The notes under the pieces were generated by a model. It saw nothing but the letters and a program-made list of their open reading frames with translations. It made no database searches and was not told where the DNA came from. Source: DUZB01 sp964407525 (GTDB lineage Bacteria; Desulfobacterota; DSM-4660; Desulfatiglandales; Desulfatiglandaceae). From it: DNA of 64,000 bases. Positions 41,064-49,914 of the stretch are shown in pieces. The stretch lies in the NCBI GenBank assembly GCA_964407525.1, contig CAYOWC010000001.1, positions 1 through 64,000 on the forward strand, written 5' to 3'. Positions within the stretch are counted from its first letter, which is position 1, and every line of letters starts with the position of its first letter. The translations under genes and the position numbers were made by a program.

Positions 41064-42223
41064 TGGGGAAATGTGCCCTTCATCCTCTGCGTCTCCGCCT
41101 GACCAGTGAAACCTTTTTGCTGTTGTTTCACAGGGGCGCGAGTAAGATGTGTTTCCAACTGTTGCTCAACGGCCTGTGCGACCTCCTCTACCTGCAAATC
41201 GATCAGGCAGTGGCTGATTTCACTGCCCTCACACCCCTTTTGCCTGCAGGGAACGCAAGGCATATCTTTTTGAATAACCAGATGTTTGGGGCCTCTGGGC
41301 GCCCAGGAAACGGGGGAAGAGGGACCAAATATGGTTACCGAGGGGGTTCCTACCGCCCCTGCCATGTGAACCCCGACACTGTCTACTCCTATAAAAAGCT
41401 TTGCCTGTTTAATGACTGCGCTGAGTGCGCCTATGCTTGTTTTTCCCATGAGGTTCACCGCTGGGTGGGTGCATTTTTCCGTGATTTCAAAGGATCTTTC
41501 CTTCTCAAAGGCGGTGCCTATGAGAACGACCGGCAGGTGATACCTTTCCTGGATCCAGTCTATCAGCCTGGCGAATTTTTCAGTGCCCCATTCTTTATAT
41601 TCCCAGAGGGAGAAAGGTTGCAGTGCCACAAAAGGGTCATGCGGCTGCAACATTTCCGTGGTGAGAAGACTTTCTGCTTCCTTTTCCCTATGGTATGTCA
41701 CCTTCATTTCAGGTTGTATGTTTTCGGTTCCAAAGCCATAGGCTACGAGGAGGCTCAAGAGGTAATCCCCCACATACTGGTCAGGAGTGTACCCTATGTG
41801 GGACAGATGGGTGAAAACCTTATTCCGCCAGCAGTTTCCATTTTCTTCGTAATAGCCAATTCTCAAAGAGGCGCCGGAAAGAAGCGCCAAAATGGCACCC
41901 CGGTCCCCGGTTCTCATGTCGATGCACAAATCAAATTGGAAACTACGCAATTTCCGTAAGAAACGCACTTGGTACAGGAACTGTTCTAACACTCCTCTTT
42001 TTTTCTGGTCAACGAAAATCGTGACGTCTGCCCACGTACAATCATCGATCAATTCCCTGGCCTTTTCTCTGACGGCAACCGCAATCTGAGCTTCAGGAAA
42101 GTTCTCGCGCAGAGCCCTGATGCAGGGAAAGGTCAGGACTACATCTCCTATATCGCCTAATTGAACGAGTAAAATATTGTTGATTCCGTTTCTTTGAAAG
42201 GTGGGGCTATCTGATTTCTTCAT
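41060..42223 (-). CDS. Family 9 glycosyltransferase (heptosyltransferase-like)
   Basis: The 387-residue enzyme is GT-B type. The N-terminus NILLVQLGDIGDVVLTFPCIRALR is the ADP-heptose:LPS heptosyltransferase signature, and FIGVDSVGVHMAGAVGTPSVTIFGPSSP is the C-terminal nucleotide-binding block. It adds heptose to the LPS inner core. The last 20-25 residues (APVKQQQKGFTGQAE) do not belong to the family and are encoded by a palindromic repeat that is also present at the 3' end of the uridine kinase gene. The gene is ATGA-coupled to its neighbours on both sides. Confidence 0.9.
   Translation of the reverse strand: MKKSDSPTFQRNGINNILLVQLGDIGDVVLTFPCIRALRENFPEAQIAVAVREKARELIDDCTWADVTIFVDQKKRGVLEQFLYQVRFLRKLRSFQFDLCIDMRTGDRGAILALLSGASLRIGYYEENGNCWRNKVFTHLSHIGYTPDQYVGDYLLSLLVAYGFGTENIQPEMKVTYHREKEAESLLTTEMLQPHDPFVALQPFSLWEYKEWGTEKFARLIDWIQERYHLPVVLIGTAFEKERSFEITEKCTHPAVNLMGKTSIGALSAVIKQAKLFIGVDSVGVHMAGAVGTPSVTIFGPSSPVSWAPRGPKHLVIQKDMPCVPCRQKGCEGSEISHCLIDLQVEEVAQAVEQQLETHLTRAPVKQQQKGFTGQAETQRMKGTFPQ
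41084..41142. repeat. Coding palindromic repeat in the GT9 3' end, copy 1
   Basis: GTGAAAC (41106-41112) and GTTTCAC (41125-41131) form a hairpin within a roughly 59-bp unit that is repeated, with 36 of 41 core bases identical, at 59872-59933. Read on the minus strand in frame it adds PVKQQQKGFTGQAE to the protein. Confidence 0.85.
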
Positions 42224-43011
42224 ATCTTCGGGTTCTTGTGCGAGGTTGTGTGCAACTCTTTCAATTTGGCATATTTCATGAAAGATCCCCCCGCGTTCAG
42301 CGCGGAAATCATGAAGCCGTCAAACCCTTCTAGAAAACCCATTTCGAAAATATACGTCCTCAGGAACATCCAGAGGCCATGGGTAAGCGGCGTCCACCAT
42401 CCCGCGTGCTTTCCATGGGTAAACATGTCCTTGGCTGACAGGGTGGAATAGGTTTGCATTTTGTTTATCAGATCGGAATAATCTCTAAAACTACGATGAT
42501 CTATAGTCAGGTCCAGATCCGTGATGGTTCCACTGGATATCCAACGCTCATGAACCAACCTGTTGTTGAAATTTCCCTGATTTCGGTTTACAAGCCGCAC
42601 GATTCTGTCCGGCCACCATCCACAATGCCTGATCCAGCGGTGATGAAAATAATTTTTTCGAAGAAAGCTGTAAGCTGTTACGGATTGAATTGAATGTAAT
42701 GGCATCTCAGAAAGTTTTTCTGCTGTTTCCCGAGGAATCTGTTCGTCAGCATCAAGTACGAAGACCCAGTCGTTACGGCATTGATCTACCGCGAATTGTT
42801 TCTGCCCGGCATATCCCCGCCATTTTTCAATGATGACCCTGCAACCGGCGGATCGCGCTATGTGAACCGTATCGTCCATGCTTCCGGAATCGACGACTAC
42901 TATTTCATCTGCAAAAGAAAGACTTTCAATGCACGCGCTGATTCGGTCTTCCTCATTCTTGGTGATAATGGCAATGGAGATGGGCACGCCTGCCTTCTGG
43001 TTATTTTGCAT
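42220..43011 (-). CDS. Family 2 glycosyltransferase, WaaE/KdtX-like (LPS core)
   Basis: This is a 263-residue GT-A enzyme. ISIAIITKNEEDRISACIESL and VVDSGSMDDTVHIARSAG form the nucleotide site, and the metal motif is DAD in WVFVLDADEQIP. The middle block HRWIRHCGWWPDRIVRLVNR is characteristic of WaaE-like beta-1,4-glucosyltransferases that act on heptose I of the LPS core. A C-terminal amphipathic part (GFLEGFDGFMISALNAGG) may contact the membrane. It overlaps both neighbours (lolB-like and GT9). Confidence 0.88.
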   Translation of the reverse strand: MQNNQKAGVPISIAIITKNEEDRISACIESLSFADEIVVVDSGSMDDTVHIARSAGCRVIIEKWRGYAGQKQFAVDQCRNDWVFVLDADEQIPRETAEKLSEMPLHSIQSVTAYSFLRKNYFHHRWIRHCGWWPDRIVRLVNRNQGNFNNRLVHERWISSGTITDLDLTIDHRSFRDYSDLINKMQTYSTLSAKDMFTHGKHAGWWTPLTHGLWMFLRTYIFEMGFLEGFDGFMISALNAGGSFMKYAKLKELHTTSHKNPKI

Positions 43012-43831
43012 TCGCAGGGTTTCCTATTGGTGCGATACGTTCTTCTTCGAGGGGAACTGTCTGGAATTGGGCTGGTATGTTCATATCGAAGATTTCATCC
43101 GGAACAGGTTTGTTGACCGTCGTTCGATCAAAAATAAACACCAGCCTGGTTTCTTTTCTCGGTTTATTTATAATGATCTTCCTGGCATAAAGGATGGTTC
43201 CTTTTTCATCATAATCTGAAAAAAACAATTCGGTATCCGCTTTTACAAAAAAGCTAGAGCGGGGGAACGCATGCTTCGGATATAAGTCTATGGTCTGAAT
43301 GTTTTCTTTCTTGTCGTTTGTAAGGGTAAATTGCTCCCCCGTTGTTGCCTTTGTACCAGAATGGGGAAGTAGCGCAGGAAATGCGCGAACAAAGGACCAG
43401 ATAATTGCGGTATCCATTGGGATTCCGAGGATTTCGAGTGTTTCCCCATTTCTTGTTTCCGCCAGATAGAGCTTCTTCTCTGAAAACGACAAAATCTTTA
43501 TCATGGATTCCGTCACGAGAATATGAAGAAGAGGACGTCCCCAGGGATGGGTGATTTCTATCTTTACTCTGAATGGATCCCGGGTTCCTACGATCAGCGC
43601 GCCCAGTTCAGCCCCTCCATCCCAATCTCCTGAGGAAACATTTCCTGAAGAAACCACGGTTTGGACAGCTTTTTCCTGTTGGTCCATGGCCTGTTTGATA
43701 TTTTCGATGGCATCGCGGTCAAAAATTTTGGGCTGTGATGGTCCGGGGATGAGTGAGCAGGAGTGAAAAAAAATAAGGGTGGTAACCAGTACGATGGTTT
43801 TTGTAATCCGTTCTGATTTGCTATCCTTCAA
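43001..43831 (-). CDS. LolB-like outer-membrane lipoprotein
   Basis: The 276-residue protein starts at TTG 43831, overlapping the stop of the TPR gene. A signal peptide ends in the lipobox FFHSC (Cys25). The mature part is rich in beta strands: VKIEITHPWGRPLLHILVT, KKLYLAETRNGETLEILG, FFVKADTELFFSDYD. This profile fits the half-barrel LolB/DUF4292 lipoproteins that receive or insert lipoproteins at the outer membrane. It is paired with a TPR lipoprotein, a recurring arrangement in this phylum. Assignment to LolB is by overall pattern and is not certain. Confidence 0.7.
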   Translation of the reverse strand: MKDSKSERITKTIVLVTTLIFFHSCSLIPGPSQPKIFDRDAIENIKQAMDQQEKAVQTVVSSGNVSSGDWDGGAELGALIVGTRDPFRVKIEITHPWGRPLLHILVTESMIKILSFSEKKLYLAETRNGETLEILGIPMDTAIIWSFVRAFPALLPHSGTKATTGEQFTLTNDKKENIQTIDLYPKHAFPRSSFFVKADTELFFSDYDEKGTILYARKIIINKPRKETRLVFIFDRTTVNKPVPDEIFDMNIPAQFQTVPLEEERIAPIGNPANAK

Positions 43832-45639
43832 TTTGTTTTCTTTAAATGCAGGTTTAACGCCTTGATCTTGTTTTTCAACCTGTTCTCATCGGGATGTTTG
43901 AGGGAGAGGGCTTTTTCGTACGACTTGAGAGCCTTTCCGTATTTCTTTTTTTTTGCATACACATCGCCAAGGTGTTCCGAAATAGTGGGGTCGTCTCCTG
44001 TCAGTTTGACCGCCTTTTGAAGATGCTTCAGCGCCTTGTCGTAATCACCTTTTTGAAAATAGATCCAGCCCAGGCTGTCTATGATGTACCCGCTTTCGGG
44101 TTTTAATTTTAACGCCTTTTGGACCATCTGCATGGCCTTATCCAACTTGGTTCCCTGTTCAGCATAGGTATAGCCAATATAGTTGAGGGCATCTGCATTA
44201 TCCGGTTCCAATTCGAGTACTTCATACATTTTCCTGATGCAGCCTTCCTTGTCGCCCATTTTATCTAGCAGGATGGCCTGGCGAAAAAGAAGCCCCACAT
44301 TTTGGCTATCAATTTTAAGGCCTTCCTTTATTATGCTGACAGCCTTGTCATAGTTTTCCATGCTTTCGTAGACCGAAGCAAGCATCAGATAGAGTTCTGC
44401 TTTTCTTTCCGAGAAAGCAATGGCGTCTTCAAGGGTTTTTATGGCTTCATCATATTTCTCCTGGAGATTGAAAATGTGTGCCATGTGTATTCTGGCCTCA
44501 ACAAAATAGTCCGTTTTCGGTTTGATTTTGCTGAATTCGATCAGGGCTTTATCCAAGTCTCCTTTTTCTTCGTATGCCGTGGCAAGATAGAATCGGGATT
44601 TATTATCATTGGGCCAGGCAGAGACAATCAGTTTGAGCTCCTCAATGGATTCATCCAGTTTTCCTTGTCTCAGATAGATCAGGCCCAGGGTCTGTCTTTC
44701 AGGCGCCCCAGGATTGGATTGCTTTTTAATGTCTTTAATTTCCTTAGCGGCCTCTTCGTCGTTTCCCATTTTAAAGTAGGTTTCTATTAGACGTTCCCGC
44801 GCCTGATGGTTGTCCGGGTAAAAGTTCAGCAGTGATTTATAGGTACCGGCAGCTTTCTTGTATTGATTTGTCATCAGGTACAGGGTTCCCTTATCAAAAA
44901 GGGCGGGCTCCAAAGTCCTGTTGAGTTCAAGGGCGGCATCAAAGGATTTTTCAGCCTCTTTAAATCGACTTAATTCAAGGTAAATCCTTCCCTTATAGTA
45001 GTGGGCTATCACCAACTTGGGATTTTGTTCTAAAAGGACGTTCAATGAATCAAGAGCTTCTGTGAGCAGTCCTTTTCTGACGAGTATGGTCGCAAGAAGG
45101 AGCCTTATCCTCTGGTTTTCAGGATCTTCCTGGAGGATTTTTCTGTATTGCTCAACGGCTTGGTCATCATTTCCGTTAAGTACGTACAGATCGGCCAAAA
45201 CGGTTACGGCATCGGGATCTTTTGGACTTAAACTGACTGCTTTTTTGGCATACCCCAGCGCGTCACCATATTTTTTCAAGTTTTTAAGCAGAATAGCCAT
45301 CTTAATATTCAGAAAAGCGGATTTGGGGTCATTTTCAATGGCGGATTTGAGGTATGTTTGTCCTTCCCGATAATTTCCTTTTACGATGGCCAGCGAGGCA
45401 AGGGTGAAATCATTATAGGCCTTCTGTAAATTATCCCTGGCATATTCGTTGGAGATGGCCGTTTTTTCAACCAACACTGCTTCTTTAGTGGGTGCCGGTG
45501 ATTTGAGTGATGAACAAGCCGGCAAAAAGATCAGAAGAAAGAAGATAAAAAGAATGGCGAAACTTGCCAACTCTTGATATTCCGCCCTATGAGTTAAAAT
45601 TTCGGATGGATAGTTGAGCTCTATGGTCTTTTTTTCCAA
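43828..45639 (-). CDS. TPR-repeat lipoprotein
   Basis: The protein has 603 residues. A long cytoplasmic N-terminus and a hydrophobic segment end in the lipobox FLPAC (Cys42), followed by about fourteen tetratricopeptide repeats (examples: AHYYKGRIYLELSRFKEAEK, ALNYIGYTYAEQGTKLDKAM). TPR solenoids assemble protein complexes. Its position before a LolB-like lipoprotein and LPS glycosyltransferases suggests an envelope-assembly scaffold anchored in a membrane. The precise partner is unknown. Confidence 0.86.
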   Translation of the reverse strand: MEKKTIELNYPSEILTHRAEYQELASFAILFIFFLLIFLPACSSLKSPAPTKEAVLVEKTAISNEYARDNLQKAYNDFTLASLAIVKGNYREGQTYLKSAIENDPKSAFLNIKMAILLKNLKKYGDALGYAKKAVSLSPKDPDAVTVLADLYVLNGNDDQAVEQYRKILQEDPENQRIRLLLATILVRKGLLTEALDSLNVLLEQNPKLVIAHYYKGRIYLELSRFKEAEKSFDAALELNRTLEPALFDKGTLYLMTNQYKKAAGTYKSLLNFYPDNHQARERLIETYFKMGNDEEAAKEIKDIKKQSNPGAPERQTLGLIYLRQGKLDESIEELKLIVSAWPNDNKSRFYLATAYEEKGDLDKALIEFSKIKPKTDYFVEARIHMAHIFNLQEKYDEAIKTLEDAIAFSERKAELYLMLASVYESMENYDKAVSIIKEGLKIDSQNVGLLFRQAILLDKMGDKEGCIRKMYEVLELEPDNADALNYIGYTYAEQGTKLDKAMQMVQKALKLKPESGYIIDSLGWIYFQKGDYDKALKHLQKAVKLTGDDPTISEHLGDVYAKKKKYGKALKSYEKALSLKHPDENRLKNKIKALNLHLKKTN

Positions 45640-45650
45640 GGGTTCTCCAG

Positions 45651-46631
45651 TTATTTCAGAAAATCGGAGTACTGTTCTTCGAAACCGGGAATGTTATCTT
45701 TTAGCCATTTGGTGATATTCTTCGTTATTTTTTCCTGGATTTGCCGTATCCTCTCCCTTGAAATACTGTACCTATCGCCAAGATCCTGTAAGGTCAACGG
45801 CTTGTCCGCCATGATGCGATTGTCGAAAATATCCGCTTCTTTTCCCGTGAGTGTTTTTCGAAATTCTAAGAGACTGTCCTTCAAGAGATTCCGGCTTTGA
45901 TTTTCAGACAACTGTTCATCGACTGGGGTTCCCGGATCAGGCAGAAAAGAATCAAAGGCCTCTTTTGAGTCATCTCCAACAGGAGCGCTCAGGGAGACCT
46001 CCCATCCTCCCAATCGCTGACTCATCTCGATGACTTCTTCCTCCTTCACATCAAGTCTCTCTGCCAGCAGCTTTGGTTCGGGTGCGAAACCCTGGGCAAT
46101 CAGCCGGTCTCTCTCCTTTGCGAGATTGAAGAAAAGCTTACGCTGACTCTGGGTTGTCCCAATCTTGACCAATTTCCAATTATCCATGATGAACTTGAGG
46201 ATATAGGCTTTGATCCAGAATGATGCATAATAAGAGAATTTAATCCCACGATAAGGATCGAATTTCTTGACTGCCTGCAATAGTCCCAAGTTCCCTTCCT
46301 GGATAAGGTCCAGAAGGTTTTTTGTCCAATACCGGTGGAAATCCATTGCGATTTTTACAACCAGCCTCAAGTTGGAGGTGATGAGCGTGAAGGCGGCTTT
46401 TTCATCGTTTTCCTCTCTGGCCTTGATGGCAAGTTCTTTTTCTTCATCTCTTGTAAGAAGATTATATCTTTTTATTTCGAGGAGATAAAGCTGAAGAGGG
46501 TCGTAGGGAACCAGGGATCTTTCTCTGGGGGCCGATGCGGGCGCAAGGTACGACTTGTCCGATATTGAAACAGCGCCGTCATGGCTTCGTTTGGCTTTTC
46601 TTTTTTTGGGTATGCTTTTCTTTTTTGTCAT
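45651..46631 (-). CDS. rpoH: Sigma-32-type RNA polymerase sigma factor RpoH
   Basis: The 326-residue sigma-70-family factor has LVPYDPLQLYLLEIKRYNLLT in region 1.2, LRLVVKIAMDFHRYWTKNLL in region 2.1-2.2, and QEGNLGLLQAVKKFDPYRG in 2.3. QRKLFFNL (163-170), the RpoH box, distinguishes it from RpoD and RpoS. Region 4 ends with ISRERIRQIQEKITKNI. The lysine-rich extension (first 35 residues) is unusual. It overlaps the tyrS stop (ATGA), so it is produced from the same envelope operon, which may tie heat-shock capacity to envelope genes. Confidence 0.9.
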   Translation of the reverse strand: MTKKKSIPKKRKAKRSHDGAVSISDKSYLAPASAPRERSLVPYDPLQLYLLEIKRYNLLTRDEEKELAIKAREENDEKAAFTLITSNLRLVVKIAMDFHRYWTKNLLDLIQEGNLGLLQAVKKFDPYRGIKFSYYASFWIKAYILKFIMDNWKLVKIGTTQSQRKLFFNLAKERDRLIAQGFAPEPKLLAERLDVKEEEVIEMSQRLGGWEVSLSAPVGDDSKEAFDSFLPDPGTPVDEQLSENQSRNLLKDSLLEFRKTLTGKEADIFDNRIMADKPLTLQDLGDRYSISRERIRQIQEKITKNITKWLKDNIPGFEEQYSDFLK

Positions 46632-47884
46632 TTATCCACTACAATCTTCATATGTCGTTTCTTGCCGGCTCTCAACATCAGGATGTCGTTTTCCAGGTTC
46701 TGTGTATCAATGATTTGGTCGAAAACTTCTACTTTATGCCCGTTCACATATCCCCCGCCTTGGGATATGAGTCGCCGCGCTGCACCTCGACTGTTACAGA
46801 GGCCGCAAGTTTCAAAAAGAATGAAGGCTGGTATTCCCGCCTTCAGCTCTGTTTTAGGAATGGTGTGGGACGGAATTGATTCGGCGGTTGATGATTTACC
46901 CGAACCAAAGAGTTGCCTGGCTGCATTTTGAGCCAGATCCGCCTCGGCTTTTCCATGACACAGGCAGGTGGCTTCATAGGCAAGGGTTTCTTTCGCTTTT
47001 CTGATATCTGAATCGGCCGCTTTGCATAATTCGTCAATTCGACTCATTGGAAGGAAAGTGAACAGTGCGAGAAAACGTTCCACATCACGATCGTCCTGGT
47101 TGATCCAGTATTGGTAATATTCATAGGGGGTTGTCAGTTCTGCATCGAGCCACACTGCGCCTTTGTGGGTTTTCCCCATTTTGATTCCAGAGGAGGTTGT
47201 CAGGAGTGGAAAGGTCAGGCCATGAACCATCCCTCCGTCCATACGCCGTGTGAGATCGGCACCGGCAATGATATTGCCCCACTGATCGTTTCCTCCCATT
47301 TGGAGTCGGCAGTCATGGTTTTTGAAAAGGTGCCAGAAATCGTAAGCTTGGAGAAGCATATAATTGAACTCAATGAAATTAAGGCCTTTTTCCAGTCGTG
47401 CGCGATAACTCTCTGCCGTTAACATCCTGTTTACACTGAAATGCCGACCAATGTCTCTGAGAAAATCGATATACCCCAGACTGGTGAGCCAGTCGGCATT
47501 GTTTAACATGAGGGCTTTGTTTTCCTCAAAGTTGATGAATCGGGATAATTGTTTCTTGAGTCCCATGGCGTTTTCGTCAATCCGTTCGCGGGAAAGGATC
47601 TGCCGCATTTCAGTTTTTCCGCTCGGGTCTCCTACAAGTCCCGTTCCGCCTCCGATCAAGGCAATCGGCTTGTGTCCTGCTTTTTGCATATGTGCCAGGG
47701 ACATTATTGGAACCAGGCTTCCCACGTGCAGGCTGCTGGCTGTTGGATCAAATCCGATATAGCAGGTAGTGGGCGTTTCAAGCAACCGTACGACCTGCTC
47801 TTTGTCCGTGACCTGTTCAACAAAACCCCTTTCCTCAAAAATCGTGTAAACGTTTTCCACTTTAATTATTTTTACTCCTCTCAT
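46628..47884 (-). CDS. tyrS: Tyrosyl-tRNA synthetase TyrS
   Basis: TyrS charges tRNA-Tyr. The 418-residue protein carries SSLHVGSLVP (HIGH-type motif), YDFWHLFKNHDCRLQMGGNDQ (quoted in part; tyrosine site) and IKMGKTHKGAVWLD (KMSKS-type motif), ending with an S4 RNA-binding domain (GAARRLISQGGGYVNGHKVE). The ATG at 47884 overlaps the RodZ-like gene by 23 bases. A GTG at 47860, further from the AGAGGAG site, is an alternative. It is translationally coupled to rpoH downstream. Confidence 0.95.
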   Translation of the reverse strand: MRGVKIIKVENVYTIFEERGFVEQVTDKEQVVRLLETPTTCYIGFDPTASSLHVGSLVPIMSLAHMQKAGHKPIALIGGGTGLVGDPSGKTEMRQILSRERIDENAMGLKKQLSRFINFEENKALMLNNADWLTSLGYIDFLRDIGRHFSVNRMLTAESYRARLEKGLNFIEFNYMLLQAYDFWHLFKNHDCRLQMGGNDQWGNIIAGADLTRRMDGGMVHGLTFPLLTTSSGIKMGKTHKGAVWLDAELTTPYEYYQYWINQDDRDVERFLALFTFLPMSRIDELCKAADSDIRKAKETLAYEATCLCHGKAEADLAQNAARQLFGSGKSSTAESIPSHTIPKTELKAGIPAFILFETCGLCNSRGAARRLISQGGGYVNGHKVEVFDQIIDTQNLENDILMLRAGKKRHMKIVVDK

Positions 47885-48908
47885 ATCCTTCTGGTATGCT
47901 CAATCTGATTACCTGCCCTTTTTTCCCAGGCGTTTTCATGGGTGCCCCTTCAAATCCAAGCTCGATACCTCCGGCATTGCCTATAAGCAGCTCAAATCCT
48001 TTTTCAGCTGTCCATTCGGGTTTGCTCCCAGGGCTAAAAACATAGTCTTTTGGTTTCATCTTATCTACAAAAACTCTAATCCAGGTTCTTTCCTTTACGT
48101 TCGCTTTCAGCACCAGGCCTTTTTCTGAAGGCACGGTTGAAAGGGTAGGAGTGAGAGAAGAGGTTTCGGTTGCGGGCCGGGTCGTTTCTTCATTCATAAC
48201 TACTGCTTCATCAGGCAGGGGCGCTGCCTCTGAAAGCGGTACTGTTTCAGCTGGGGCTGTAGGGGATTCTTCCGGCTGTTCAGTTTTGCCTTCCTTTATC
48301 TCAAGCTCAGAACTGCTTTGTGGGGAGCTGTCTTTAGAGGAGGCCGTAGGCTTGATCGGTGCAGCTACCTGACTATCAGTGGAGGCCGGGTTTTCACCTT
48401 CATGAAGGTCTTCGACTTTCCGGGGTTGTATATCGGGGGAAATCCGCTCCGCTTCTTTTCCGGCTGTGTTTGAAATCCCCTCCCATATCTGTTCCCCATT
48501 AGTAAACAGGAAGAAAAGGCCGGCCAGGAGAATGAGTACTGAAAAAATATACAAGGCCTTTCCCTTTTTCCTGCGGGCTGGTTTTCTCTCGACTTCCGTT
48601 GGAACCACCATCTCTTCGCTGATTTCCCGATAGGCATCTGCCACTACATCTTCATTCAGGCCCAAAGAACGGGCATATGAGCGGATAAATCCCCTTACAA
48701 AAGGGGAAGAGGGGAGAGAATTCCAATCTTCCTCTTCAAGTGCCTGAAGAATATGAGGCCTTATCTTGGTTGTCTGCGCGATCTGATCATAACTGAGGCT
48801 CATTTCCTCCCTCTTCTTCTTCAAAAGGGCCCCGGGTCCCATGTCAGGGACGCGGTCGACGGAATTAGCATCTTCCACAGTCAGTAGCTGATCTCTGTAT
48901 GAATTCAT
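47862..48908 (-). CDS. RodZ-like protein: HTH, membrane segment and DUF4115 domain
   Basis: Of 348 residues, about 27-95 form an HTH_25 domain (LLKKKREEMSLSYDQIAQTT, PFVRGFIRSYARSLGL) as in RodZ. One membrane segment (ALYIFSVLILLAGLFFLF, about 118-135) follows a basic stretch. A low-complexity Pro/Glu/Ser-rich linker then leads to the C-terminal DUF4115 sheet (ERTWIRVFVDKMKPKDYVF, GGIELGFEGAPMKT). RodZ links the MreB cytoskeleton to the cell-wall machinery. No mreB is near, so the assignment is by architecture. Confidence 0.85.
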   Translation of the reverse strand: MNSYRDQLLTVEDANSVDRVPDMGPGALLKKKREEMSLSYDQIAQTTKIRPHILQALEEEDWNSLPSSPFVRGFIRSYARSLGLNEDVVADAYREISEEMVVPTEVERKPARRKKGKALYIFSVLILLAGLFFLFTNGEQIWEGISNTAGKEAERISPDIQPRKVEDLHEGENPASTDSQVAAPIKPTASSKDSSPQSSSELEIKEGKTEQPEESPTAPAETVPLSEAAPLPDEAVVMNEETTRPATETSSLTPTLSTVPSEKGLVLKANVKERTWIRVFVDKMKPKDYVFSPGSKPEWTAEKGFELLIGNAGGIELGFEGAPMKTPGKKGQVIRLSIPEGYERSKNN

Positions 48909-48926
48909 AGTATCAAGAATAGTGAC

Positions 48927-49913
48927 TTAAAAAATGATTTTTGTATATGCTTTTTTTCTCAGTTCTTTTATCCACGCTGCATATTTGCTGTCCAGTTCTT
49001 TTCGGTAGAGGATTGTACGTATGGCACTTGCAGCCTGTTCAAAAGATTTTACGCCGCTTGGGTCTTTCTCTGTTATTTTCATGATTCGAATACCGGTGGG
49101 CGTAATGATTTGTGGGCTTACACCCCCGGCGGGCAGATCTTTCACGGTCTCCAGCATTTCTTCGTTGAGGTCGGATTCATTAAAAAGGCCGAGATCTCCC
49201 CCTTCGCTTGCGCCCGGGCCCTGGGAGTATTTTTTTGCCAATTGGCCGAAATCTTCGCCGTCTTTTATCTTCTGCATGATAAGGTCGCCTTTTTTCCTGA
49301 TGGCTTCCGTTTCGGCACGACTGGCAGGATCTTCTTGCTTAAGAAGAATCATTGAGAGTCTCAGTTTTCCCCTGCTTGTGAATTCGTCCTTATGTGTATC
49401 ATAATATTCTCTGATTTCTTCTTCTCTGAGAATGATTTTTGATTTGACCTCGTAGTTGACCAGGCGTATCCTCTCTAATTCGTTTTTGATAGTTTTCTTG
49501 TAAGCTTCAAGAGTCATCCCTCGTTCTTTCATCTTGTCGATGAGATCTTCTTCCGTGAGCTGGTTGTCCTGCTTGACTTTTTCTATCGCTTGATCCACTT
49601 CTTCATCTGAGACACTGATTTCAAGCTCTTTTGCCTTCTCCTGGGCAATTTTTTCATTGATCAGGAGATCGAGCACGTCGCGACGCGTCTGAATGAAATC
49701 CTTTTCGGATTGTGCCCTTATTTGTTTCGGTTCTATCCCTGTTAGTTCTTTGATCTTTATATTCAACTCGTAGAGCGTAACAAGCTCGTTGTTGACAATG
49801 GCCACCACCCTGTTGCGAACCTCTGCCGATGCCGGCGCCTTCAGAACGGCAGATGCCGTCAGAGCCAGCACGAGAGACAAAATGAACGAGCGATAGGCCT
49901 TACATCCTTTCAT
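48927..49913 (-). CDS. SurA-like periplasmic peptidyl-prolyl isomerase
   Basis: The 328-residue protein has a signal peptide (SFILSLVLALTASAVLKAPASA), a SurA N-terminal chaperone domain (VVAIVNNELVTLYELNIKIK, LLINEKIAQEKAKELEISVS), one parvulin rotamase domain (GKLRLSMILLKQED, GEDFGQLAKKYSQGPGASEG) and a C-terminal helix (YAAWIKELRKKAYTKI). E. coli SurA has two parvulin units and this has one, as in many Desulfobacterota. It helps outer-membrane proteins fold. It follows a lipoprotein with a similar N-domain by one base, probably in the same operon. Confidence 0.88.
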   Translation of the reverse strand: MKGCKAYRSFILSLVLALTASAVLKAPASAEVRNRVVAIVNNELVTLYELNIKIKELTGIEPKQIRAQSEKDFIQTRRDVLDLLINEKIAQEKAKELEISVSDEEVDQAIEKVKQDNQLTEEDLIDKMKERGMTLEAYKKTIKNELERIRLVNYEVKSKIILREEEIREYYDTHKDEFTSRGKLRLSMILLKQEDPASRAETEAIRKKGDLIMQKIKDGEDFGQLAKKYSQGPGASEGGDLGLFNESDLNEEMLETVKDLPAGGVSPQIITPTGIRIMKITEKDPSGVKSFEQAASAIRTILYRKELDSKYAAWIKELRKKAYTKIIF

Positions 49914-49914
49914 C

